Shown in pieces: positions 1 through 7,700 of a DNA stretch of 14,554 nucleotides; position 1 is the stretch's first letter; the number at the start of each line of letters is the position of its first letter. Location: assembly GCA_029779995.1 (NCBI GenBank), contig JAKOZM010000511.1:1-14554 (forward strand). The letters are read 5' to 3'. The position numbers and the translations under genes were made by a program. The DNA comes from Actinomycetes bacterium. GTDB taxonomy: Bacteria > Actinomycetota > Actinomycetes > S36-B12 > UBA10799. The notes beneath the pieces were generated by a model, which was given only the letters and a program-made list of their open reading frames with translations, was not told where the DNA came from and searched no databases.

Positions 1-630
1 CTCGCCGAGCTCAGTGTTGAGGTACTTCAGGAAGTCGAGCATGTCGCGGCTGTCCTTGTTGGACACGTCGAGGAAGTGGCTGTCGTCGATGAGCAGCAGC
101 CGCACCCCGTGTTGCCGGAACGCGTGGATGACCCGGGTGGTGGTGACCCGCACGAGGCCTTCGCTCGGGTAGCCCATCGTGAGCAGCATGCTGGCGAGGA
201 CGTCGCGGATCTTCGAGGCGGCCCGCAGGGTGAGGTACAGCTGGGGGATCCAGTCGGCGGTGACGCCGGGTTCGGGGTTCCAGGTCGGGCGCGGGTCGGT
301 GCGGGCCGGCCCGAGTAGATCGCGGTATGCCGCCTGGGCCCAGTCCTTCACGAACGTGGACTTGCCGATCGCGAACGACGCGCTGACCGAACCGATCGCC
401 TTGGCCCCTGGCGGGCGGAGCCGATTGCGATCCACCAACCTTGTGAGCTGGAAGGCGGCGCGTTGCGCCAGCACTGAGGGTAGGACGAGCCCGGTCATCG
501 CGGTGGTCAGCTCGTCCCAGTACTCGTCCTGGGCGGCGTCGGCCATGGCGTCGAAGGTCTCGACCGGGATGGGTGTCGGCATGGGGCGGGGTGGGGCGGT
601 GGCTTGCTGGTGCCAGAGTCGGGCGTCCAT
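1..630 (-). CDS. tnsC: TnsC/TniB-like transposition ATPase (C-terminal part beyond window)
   Basis: This is the start of an AAA-type regulator that would link the transposase to its target selector in a Tn7/Tn5053-like element. The frame is open from the ATG at 630 to the window edge, giving the first 210 residues. A P-loop-like segment ends in IGKST (Lys90, Ser91), and a Walker B segment reads RLLLIDDSHFLD (Asp182-Asp183). The P-loop is degenerate: the first glycine of GxxxxGKS is replaced by Ala. The Walker B acidic pair is DD rather than the usual DE. The start overlaps the transposase stop by one base (TGATG), so translation is probably coupled. The family assignment rests on the ATPase motifs plus position directly after the D-D-E transposase. 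The sensor region and any target-selector partner lie outside the window. Confidence 0.82.
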   Translation of the reverse strand, partial: MDARLWHQQATAPPRPMPTPIPVETFDAMADAAQDEYWDELTTAMTGLVLPSVLAQRAAFQLTRLVDRNRLRPPGAKAIGSVSASFAIGKSTFVKDWAQAAYRDLLGPARTDPRPTWNPEPGVTADWIPQLYLTLRAASKIRDVLASMLLTMGYPSEGLVRVTTTRVIHAFRQHGVRLLLIDDSHFLDVSNKDSRDMLDFLKYLNTELGE

Positions 631-2843
631 CAGATGGCCTCGCTGTCGTAGTCGGGGAAAGCGGAGTCGAAGTCGATCGGCGGGGGCTCGTCGCCACCGG
701 TCACGGCGTCCCCCGTCAGTGCCACAGTTGGGAGGGGAGTGGGCATGGCTGGGGCGCCGTTGGCCTCGGTGTCGATGAGCTGACGGGCGGCATCGGCCTC
801 GGCGTGGTCGATGAGGGCCTGGTCGTGGCGCATGCCGGCGCGGATCAGCTTGCTGCGCCACTCCTCGTCGGTCGGGGCGGTGCTCAGCTCGGTGATGGCG
901 GCGATGATCTCGCGGGTAACGTTCCGGCGAGCGACGACGCGGTTGCCTCCGCGCTCCTTGATGAGTTGGCGGGCCCTATGCACGACGACGTCGGTCAGGG
1001 GCGCCTCGACCAGGTGCGCGTCGCGCCATTGCAGCCCGTAGATGCGGTCGTCGTGGCGGCTGCGGTGCCAGAGACGAGTGCGGTCACGGGGGTCGTAGTG
1101 GAAAGGCACCTTGGCGTCTTTGGCGCGGTAGGTTCCGGGCCGGACGCCACGGATCTCGTCGACGATGTCGCCGTCATAGGTGAGACCGCGGAAGGCGACG
1201 CCGCCGTTGCCCGGGGTGAGCCATCGCTCCGGCAGCAGGCTGTAGATCAGGTCCGGGTGCTGCGGGACGAGCAGCCGGCCGGTGATCGCGTGCAGCATGT
1301 CGTGGCGCTCCAGCGGGGTGAAGTTGCCGTCCTCAACGCCGGGGATCTTCACGCCGCCGTGCCGATTGCGGTGGTAAGCAATGGCGATATGCCGGTGTAG
1401 ATGAGCCTGGAGTTCGCGCCAGGAGCCGAGGGGCTCGAATCCCACCCAGCCCACGAACCGCCCCCGCTCGTGGACAGCGCGACCCTTGAACCCAGCCCCG
1501 TTGCGGAACGACTGGTATGCCGCCTGCAGGCTGTCGTGCCACCGCTCCACAATGTTGTTGTCCACAGGGCGTCCAGGCCGGGAGGGCATGAGGTCGACCC
1601 CCCAGTCGAGAAGCAGCGCACGCAGGCTCTCGCTCAGGAAGATCGAACCGTTGTCGGCGCGCAAAGAGATGACCATGATCCCGGGCTTGACGTGCCGTCC
1701 GGTTATCTCGCGGGTGGTGCGGACCCGGCTGGCGTGAGCAGTGACCGGGTTGTCGCCGAAGTCGAGGCTGGCGGGTATGCCGCACCAGCGGAAGTCGTCG
1801 ATGGTGGTCGCGTCGACCACCATCGAGAACGGACGGATCGCGTCATACAGGGCCAGGGCGATCTCAAGGGCATTGGCCGAGCGGGGCACGACGCGACAGG
1901 CGACGACCACCCGGCTGGGCACCGAGATGATGGTGATGATCTCGACGGAGTAAACCCGCTCGTACACGTCGTCCCAGACCAGGTTGTCGCAGCGAGTGAC
2001 GTCGACGGCGAAATGGCCGGGGTGGGTGGCCGGGTAGTTGGAGCGGCCGGAGTTCTTACGCAGGGCTGAGGACTTGTGCTGCTTGGTGGTGTGTCCCAGC
2101 GCGGCGAACCGCATGGAAAGGTACTGCTGGGTGATCCGTTGCGGCAGCTGGATGTCGTCGATGCCCTCCTGCTTGAGCCGGACCAACACGCGCCGCTCGA
2201 TCTCGACCAGGCTCACCTTGCTGCGGGTGCCGTCGAAGCCGGCCAGTTCCTCATCGACGATGCGGACGAAGCGTGGATCGATGACCTCGAAGCCTTGTCG
2301 GCCTCGGGTCTTGCGTCCGTCGACCAGCCCGCGCAGCCCGTCGCGTTTGAAGGCCTTGATCCAGCCTCGAATCGTGTTGGCGGAGACGCTGTTCTTCACG
2401 ATCTCGCCGGCCAGCACGCGTCGGACCCGCATCCGGTCCACGCTGTACTCGAAGGTCAGTTGGCGGGCCATAGCGTTGATCCGTTTGGTTTCGCTCTCTC
2501 CGTAGCCTTCCCCGAACGGGTGGAACGGTTCCCCGTTGCGGGCCATGAGTGGGTGGCCGTCGCGGTAGCCGGTGAGGATCTCTAGGACTACCTCGAGCTT
2601 GAGCAGGACCTCGGCACGGATCGCCGGAGTCAGGCTGCTCCACCACGGCTGCAGTGACTGGTGGATCGCGTCCAAGCACTCGTCACCGAGGCCGGTGACG
2701 GCAAGTTGGTCAGCGCGCACGAAGTGGTTCTCCCCGATGGCGTCCTTGACGTTCACGCCGTGCCGCCCAAGTTCCACCACGACCGCGGGGCCGTAGGTCA
2801 TCAGAACCCGAGCGCCGACGAACAACTCGACCGCCTTGCTCAC
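630..2843 (-). CDS. tnsB: TnsB/TniA-type DDE transposase (Mu-like integrase core)
   Basis: This is the catalytic transposase of a Tn7/Tn5053-like element: it binds the element ends and performs strand transfer. Counting from the GTG at 2843 it has 737 residues. A helix-turn-helix region lies at about 139-184 (NTIRGWIKAFKRDGLRGL). The retroviral-integrase-type core has its first Asp in HFAVDVTRCDN (D281), its second in LRADNGSIF (D397) and its Glu in DNNIVERWHDSL (E433). This is the classic D-D-35-E spacing. A Mu-C-like region follows. I chose GTG 2843 because it overlaps the preceding small ORF by 4 nt and has AGAGGCG upstream; GTG 2861 in the same frame is an alternative. The gene lies in one operon between tnsA and tnsC. 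I see no frameshift or missing catalytic residue, so it looks intact. Confidence 0.92.
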   Translation of the reverse strand: MSKAVELFVGARVLMTYGPAVVVELGRHGVNVKDAIGENHFVRADQLAVTGLGDECLDAIHQSLQPWWSSLTPAIRAEVLLKLEVVLEILTGYRDGHPLMARNGEPFHPFGEGYGESETKRINAMARQLTFEYSVDRMRVRRVLAGEIVKNSVSANTIRGWIKAFKRDGLRGLVDGRKTRGRQGFEVIDPRFVRIVDEELAGFDGTRSKVSLVEIERRVLVRLKQEGIDDIQLPQRITQQYLSMRFAALGHTTKQHKSSALRKNSGRSNYPATHPGHFAVDVTRCDNLVWDDVYERVYSVEIITIISVPSRVVVACRVVPRSANALEIALALYDAIRPFSMVVDATTIDDFRWCGIPASLDFGDNPVTAHASRVRTTREITGRHVKPGIMVISLRADNGSIFLSESLRALLLDWGVDLMPSRPGRPVDNNIVERWHDSLQAAYQSFRNGAGFKGRAVHERGRFVGWVGFEPLGSWRELQAHLHRHIAIAYHRNRHGGVKIPGVEDGNFTPLERHDMLHAITGRLLVPQHPDLIYSLLPERWLTPGNGGVAFRGLTYDGDIVDEIRGVRPGTYRAKDAKVPFHYDPRDRTRLWHRSRHDDRIYGLQWRDAHLVEAPLTDVVVHRARQLIKERGGNRVVARRNVTREIIAAITELSTAPTDEEWRSKLIRAGMRHDQALIDHAEADAARQLIDTEANGAPAMPTPLPTVALTGDAVTGGDEPPPIDFDSAFPDYDSEAI

Positions 2844-2929
2844 GGGGTCGCCTCTGCCCACCGGCTGATGAGCTCGTCGCGCCGTCGACTGCGCTGGGCG
2901 CGCTTTGACGACTCACGCCGGAGGTTCAC
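2840..2929 (-). CDS. Tiny basic ORF between tnsA and tnsB (29 aa)
   Basis: A 29-residue reading frame starts at GTG 2929, overlapping the previous ORF's stop by 4 nt (GTGA). It ends with a TGA that overlaps the tnsB start by 4 nt. The product is very basic, with an Arg/Lys/Ser-rich run (NLRRESSKRAQRSRRRDELI). An AGGA about 9 nt before the GTG could act as a ribosome binding site. No family is recognised. The evidence for it being real is the unbroken chain of stop-start overlaps through the operon. It could equally be only a translational relay that keeps ribosomes moving into tnsB. Confidence 0.3.
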   Translation of the reverse strand: MNLRRESSKRAQRSRRRDELISRWAEATP

Positions 2930-3126
2930 GATGTCGGGTCCTGTCCAGCACACCACAACAGCTCGTCTGGGCGGGTCACATCCACGGCGGTGAAGGGCGC
3001 GTGGAAGCTCTGGTCATGGCCATTGTCATGGCCAGACACGCCGGAGTGCCGACCCGGCCAGGACTGAGCGCTGGTCGGGTCTCGGTCCTCCTCGTTCGGG
3101 TTCCCGTCGCGTCCCGCGCTGCTCAT
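2926..3126 (-). CDS. Small hypothetical protein between tnsA and tnsB (66 aa)
   Basis: A 66-residue ORF starts at an ATG overlapping the tnsA stop by 4 nt (ATGA) and ends with a TGA overlapping the next GTG. GAGGCAG lies about 7 nt before the ATG. The product is polar, with several His and Asp residues in the middle (HSGVSGHDNGHDQSFH) and a short hydrophobic tail (DELLWCAG). No known domain, signal peptide or membrane segment is visible. Its place inside a translationally coupled transposition operon suggests an accessory or purely structural role. Function unknown; it could also be a non-functional coupling ORF. Confidence 0.42.
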   Translation of the reverse strand: MSSAGRDGNPNEEDRDPTSAQSWPGRHSGVSGHDNGHDQSFHAPFTAVDVTRPDELLWCAGQDPTS

Positions 3127-3980
3127 GCGGTCACTGCCTCAGCCTCACGAAGCACGAGCGGCGTCGCCTGGGTGATCGGGAGTTCGAGGTTGCAGACGAT
3201 CTGCCCGCTCCAGATGCCGTGCCACATCGCTGACACCACGTGCCCACCACCGGCGTCGAGTTTGAGGACATCGGCGACGGTGCCCTGGCCTTCGAGGGAC
3301 TGGTGCAGCAGGCGCAGCGACCCGGTGTACCAGGGCATCGGCCGGCGGAAGCCGTGGATCCACATCAGGTTCACGCGGCGGATCCGCGACCAGCCTGCGA
3401 AAATCTCGTGGCTCCAGCCCACCTCGGCGCAGGCCTCGGCGGTGAGACGGACCTTCAACTGAAAGTCCTCGTCCTGACGTGGTGCTGGTCGGGCGTCCCA
3501 CAGTCGAACGGTGCCGTCGTCGTGACGGCTGAGCAGGTCCGGGGTGTGCTCGAGACGCCGGCCCCGGCGCTTCGCCGGCAACCGCAACCTGCATGGCTGT
3601 GCGACCAGCCAGGTCACGTCCGGACGACGGTCCAACTCCCTGACCAGGTCATGCTCCAGCCCCGACTCCAGGTGCAGGTGGTTACGGGTCGTGACCGAGT
3701 ACGCGTACACCGGAATGTGCCCAGAGCCAGCCTTGACCTTCGGGGTCCGTGTCCGCCGCAGCTGGGCGACGTCCGGCCTCTCCGGCCACGGCCACACGGC
3801 CAAGTCCGCGCCTACGTCGAACAACCACTCAGTGTCGAGGTCGGGGCACAGCACCACAGGGGCTGGCCCCTTCCTGGCATGCGAAATAGACTCGTCCACG
3901 CGACGGCACCTTCGTTTCTGCGCAACAGATTCATCGGGACCGTCAACCGAGGGGTGTCCGTTCGCGCGGGCACCCCTCAT
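3123..3980 (-). CDS. tnsA: TnsA-like transposase endonuclease subunit
   Basis: This is the likely 5'-strand-cutting partner of the TnsB transposase, a restriction-fold endonuclease of 285 residues. The core runs from about 100 to 215. It has the acidic residue of LESGLEHDL (E105 or E109), then V..LVAQPCRL, HTPDLL (D148) and WDARPAP (D162-A-R164), followed by AEACAEVGWSHEIF. The order and spacing match the E, D, QxK triad of E. coli TnsA (E63, D114, Q130-K132), but the catalytic Lys position holds Arg. From memory, a DxRP form is common in actinobacterial TnsA-like proteins. The first 90 residues are poorly conserved-looking, so the true start could be later, for example the GTG near 3900; no good ribosome binding site marks ATG 3980. 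It is the first gene of the tnsABC operon, next to the candidate element end. Confidence 0.8.
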   Translation of the reverse strand: MRGARANGHPSVDGPDESVAQKRRCRRVDESISHARKGPAPVVLCPDLDTEWLFDVGADLAVWPWPERPDVAQLRRTRTPKVKAGSGHIPVYAYSVTTRNHLHLESGLEHDLVRELDRRPDVTWLVAQPCRLRLPAKRRGRRLEHTPDLLSRHDDGTVRLWDARPAPRQDEDFQLKVRLTAEACAEVGWSHEIFAGWSRIRRVNLMWIHGFRRPMPWYTGSLRLLHQSLEGQGTVADVLKLDAGGGHVVSAMWHGIWSGQIVCNLELPITQATPLVLREAEAVTA

Positions 3981-4040
3981 CCATGTCTGGAATGAGGTCC
4001 TCGGTTCTGGCCTGGGTTGAGCCTACGGCGACACGCCACG

Positions 4041-4072
4041 CCAATCAAGCGTTTCGCGCCTAATAACCGACA
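4041..4072 (-). repeat. Candidate end of the Tn7/Tn5053-like element, with TnsB-site-like boxes
   Basis: Read on the minus strand from 4072 towards tnsA, the sequence begins TGTCGGTTATTAGGCGCG and is followed by CGCTTGATTGG. TGTC is the usual outermost tetranucleotide of Tn5053/Tn402-type ends, which also carry a TTGATTGG(G)CG block, as here. The TTATTAGGCG and TTGATTGGCG segments could be two adjacent transposase sites. A related TGTCGCTTATTAAGCG occurs on the plus strand at 4206. The position just upstream of tnsA is where the right end of a Tn7-like element is expected. The other end and the target-site duplication are not in view. Confidence 0.5.
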
Positions 4073-4202
4073 GAGGTGCCTACAGGTCAAGGAGGCGATG
4101 GTCAGCACTTGCTCGACGGTGGGCAACCCCCCGTGGACGAAGCACAGCAAGCACGACTCTTGACAGAAGCCCGGGTTCCGACGTCTCCGCAGGTCGCGCC
4201 CA

Positions 4203-4227
4203 CTCTGTCGCTTATTAAGCGTCAGAG
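4203..4227. promoter_or_regulatory. 25-bp near-perfect palindrome upstream of the defence operon
   Basis: The arms CTCTGtCGCTTA and TAAGCGtCAGAG flank a single central T; 11 of 12 arm positions pair. The palindrome covers the expected -35 region of the promoter for the zinc-motif gene and ends 27 bp before its GTG, as expected for a dimer-binding operator. It resembles the element-end box at 4057-4075 (17 of 19 bases match in inverted orientation), so it may instead be a transposase site or the end of a second related element. Confidence 0.55.
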
Positions 4228-4254
4228 CGCCGGGTTTTGCCCTACTGTGGTTCT
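4220..4254 (+). promoter_or_regulatory. Putative promoter for a leaderless transcript
   Basis: TACTGT at 4243-4248 fits an actinobacterial -10 (TAnnnT). It lies 6 bases before the GTG at 4255, which would place the transcription start at or next to the start codon. No ribosome binding site precedes that GTG, which supports leaderless translation. The -35 is weak (CGTCAG at 4220-4225, 17-bp spacer) and overlaps the palindrome, so a bound regulator could control it. Confidence 0.4.
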
Positions 4255-4752
4255 GTGACGAAGCAGCGGGAGTCCGTTACTGTCGACGGCACGCGTCTGA
4301 CCAGCGCGCCACCGAGAACGCCGAGCGCCACCAACGCTCGGCGACAGGGTCTGACCAGCCCAAGCGAAGGACACCCTCCGGCCGTGCCTCAGCGCATCAA
4401 CACGGCGGTCGCATCGCGCGACGCCACCGTCCCCATCGTGGCTCGCGAGTGGCCGGCCGCCGTGAAGCCTCTGGAGCGTTTCCTCTGTCTGAATCCGCGA
4501 TGCCCTGACGCGGCACGGATCACCCGCCATCAGGCAAAGGGTCGTCCGCAGCTGTTTTGCGGTACGAAATGCCGACGTGCGTACGACTACGAGCGGGCGC
4601 AACTCCTCCTGGACAAGGAGCGCCTTAAGGAGGCAGTTGCGCGACCTGGTGGAACCTTCCGAGAGCGCGAGGTCGTCAAGGCGGCTCTCGCCAGCATCGA
4701 GAGGTGTCTCCTTCACTACACATACTCAGCTGCTGCGGCGTCAGAGGGCTAG
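4255..4752 (+). CDS. Cys4 zinc-motif protein, first gene of the defence operon
   Basis: A 165-residue protein starts at GTG 4255, chosen because a -10-like TACTGT sits 6 bases upstream and no ribosome binding site is present. The first 70 residues are polar, Pro/Thr/Ser-rich and probably disordered. A compact Cys4 motif follows: C78 and C83 (CLNPRC), then C102 and C106 (FCGTKC) followed by basic RRAYDYER. This recalls the zinc ribbon of CGNR-type and FCSxxCR proteins. A charged helical stretch (ERAQLLLDKERLKEAV) comes next. It ends 14 nt before the helicase gene, so it is probably co-transcribed with it. DNA binding and autoregulation through the palindrome are inference. Shorter forms starting at GTG 4384 or 4438 would keep the zinc motif. 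No named family is assigned. Confidence 0.68.
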   Translation: MTKQRESVTVDGTRLTSAPPRTPSATNARRQGLTSPSEGHPPAVPQRINTAVASRDATVPIVAREWPAAVKPLERFLCLNPRCPDAARITRHQAKGRPQLFCGTKCRRAYDYERAQLLLDKERLKEAVARPGGTFREREVVKAALASIERCLLHYTYSAAAASEG

Positions 4753-4766
4753 GGCAGGATCGGAAC

Positions 4767-7700
4767 GTGCCCAGGATCTTCGACAACCTCGCCGCTGAGA
4801 CACAGCTCGGGCTCGCCCTGCGAACTCACTTCACCGACTCGTACACGAATGTTGATGTGGCAACCGGATACCTCGACCTGCGGGGGTGGTCCCACCTCGG
4901 CGATGTGATGGAAGGAAAGGCATACGAGTCCGGGTCCGCACCTGTGGCTCGGGTGCTCGTCGGCATGGTCGCACCATCAGAGTCTCAGGCCATTTTGGAC
5001 TCGCTCCAGTCCGAGCTGTCCGACGATGGCCCAGGAGAGTCCATCCACGACAGCAGCAAGGCACTGGACCAGAAGGAGCGCTTGGTTCGGCACCTACGCA
5101 CCCAGCTCATGCGTGGGCTTCCCACCAAGAGTGGCCAGGAGACGCTCCGTCTCATGAAGCGCCAGCTGGAGTCTGGCCGCGTTGAGATCCGTGTTTTCAC
5201 GAGGCGGCCATTGCATGGCAAGACGTACATCCTGCGCGGCGGGGGTGGCCCGGTTCCGCTCTGGTCCTACGTCGGCTCATCCAACTTCACCGGCGCCGGC
5301 CTGTTCAACAACCTCGAGCTGAACATCGACGTCGCAGAACAAGATGCGAACGCCAAGCTCGCTCAGTGGTTCGAGGACCGCTGGAACGACAAGTACTCCC
5401 TGGTCATCACCAAGGAAATCATCGAGCTGATCGAAGAGTCCTGGTCCGGCGAGGAGCAAGCCACCCCGTTCGAGGTGTATCTCAAGGTCTGTCACGCGCT
5501 GTCGCAGGATGCCCGCGACGGGCTCGGCTATGTGTTGCCCAAGTCCATGCAGGATCTGCTGCTGGACTACCAGGTCACCGCAGTGCGCACCCTCGCGCGC
5601 CGCATCGTGCGACGGGGCGGCACCATGCTCGGCGATGTCGTCGGCCTGGGCAAGACCCTCACCGCAGTGGCAACCGCACTCATGCTGCAGGCCGCCGAGG
5701 ACTACAGCACTCTGGTCCTCTGCCCGAAGAACCTCGAGACGATGTGGCAGGAGCACCTCGACGCATACGGCGTCGAAGGAGCGCGGGTCGTTCCTTACTC
5801 GATGGCCGACAGGATCCTCCCCGACCTCAAGTTGTTCAAACTTGTCATCTGCGACGAGTCACACAACCTGCGCAACGACACCACCAAGGCCCATGAAGCC
5901 ATCCGCGACTACGTTCGCCGCAACTCCAGCAAGGTCCTGCTCCTGACGGCCACGCCCTACAACCTTGCCTTTGCCGACGTCGCGAACCAGCTCGCGCTGT
6001 ACATCGACGAGGACGAAGACCTGGGCATCGTCCCCTCCGCAGCCATGGCGAAGGACCCCTCCCTGGCGGACAAGGTCGATGGCAAGACCAACACCTTGGA
6101 AGCGTTCAAGAGGTCGGAGGAAGCCGACGACTGGCGCCGCCTCATGTCCGACCACTTGGTGCGTCGAACCCGCAGCTTCATCAAGAAGTCCGCACGGAAG
6201 AAGGCCGTCACCCTCCCCGACGGGACGACTCAGATGCGCGAGTACCTGCAGTTCGCCGACGGGACCGAGTTCTTCTTCCCCACACGCATCCCGCACCCAC
6301 TGACTCACGCCTTCGGCATCGACGATCCAGCGTCAATGATGGAAGACGACACCACGCTGGACGCCATCGCCCGGCTCACCCTCCCGCGCTACCGGCTCTC
6401 CGACTACGAAGACCCCCGCGCGCCGAAGACCGATGCGGACAAGAAGTACCTCGACGACATCCGCTCAGGCCGCGGCAACGTCAGCGGGTTCGTCCGCGTG
6501 GGGCTCTTCAAGCGCCTCTCATCCTCAGGCAACTCCTTCATCCTCTCCCTGCAGCGGCAGCGCGCCCGCAACGAGCTGTTCCTCTACGCCATCGACAACA
6601 AGCTCCAGGTCCCCCTAGGCACCTTCACCGACCGGCAAATCACCATCAGCGACGAAGACCTGGAAAGCGAGGAACCACTCGGCGGATCGATGGCGAGCCG
6701 GTACCAAGAGCTGCGGGACAGCGCACCAGCCAAGACGAAGTGGCTCAACTCGACCGTCTTCAAGAGCACCCTGCGGCACGACCTGCTCAAGGACAACGAG
6801 CTCATCGGCACCCTGTTGACCCGCTTCGGCTCGTGGGACTCCACCCGGGACAGCAAGGTCAACGCGCTGATCGATCTCCTGCGTGGCGACCATGAGGGCA
6901 AGAAGGTTCTCGTCTTCAGCGAATACAAGGACACCGCCACATACGTCGCCGCCGCCTTGGAGGAGGCAGGCATCGACAACGTCGGCCTGGCGACCGGCGA
7001 CTCCATCGACCCGTCGGACCTGGCCCGACGGTTCAGCCCCCGGTCCAACCGCCTCCCGGGCCAGAGCGTGGAGAGCGTCAAGCCGCCCGAGGACCCGATC
7101 GACGTCCTGATCGCCACAGACGTCCTCTCCGAAGGACAGAACCTCCAGGACAGCCACGTCATCGTCAACTACGACCTACCCTGGGCGATCATCCGGCTCA
7201 TCCAGCGCGCCGGCCGCGTCGACCGCGTCGGTCAGGAGTCAGACACCGTCCACGTGTACCTGATCACGCACGACAAGGTCGAGCAGCAGATCCACCTCCG
7301 CCGCCGCATCCGCGCCCGGCTCACTGCCGCCGCCGAGGCCTTCGGCTCCGACGAGCAATTCTTCGGTACCGACGACGAGGTCAAGCTCCTGCACGACTTC
7401 TACGACGGACGATTGTCCGACGACGATGACGACGGCGAGGGCGAAGCCGACGCCGTGAGCGAGGCCTGGCTCGCCTGGAGCAACGCCCAGGACAGCCACC
7501 CCTCAGTCACCAAGCGAGTCCTCAGCCTCCCAGACCTCATCCACTCCACCCGCGACCGGTACGCGCGTGAGTCCACGGGCGGCGTCGCCTGCTTCGTCCG
7601 CACGGAGTCCGGCATCGACGCCTTCGCGATGAGCGACTCCCACGGCTCCGAACGCCTCCTCACCCCCGCTGAGGCGCTTCGCATCTTCGAGGCTGAACCC

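Noticed and set aside
11..697. 228-residue minus-strand ORF over the tnsC region, and several long plus-strand ORFs across 1-4000
   Set aside because: Their translations are Arg/Pro/His- or Gly/Val-rich, as expected for shadow frames of high-GC genes, while the true frames carry ATPase, integrase and nuclease motifs.
4704..4766. Upstream start of the helicase at GTG 4704
   Set aside because: It overlaps the zinc-motif gene by about 50 bp and adds residues unlike the family. PRIFDN at 4767 matches the usual N-terminus.
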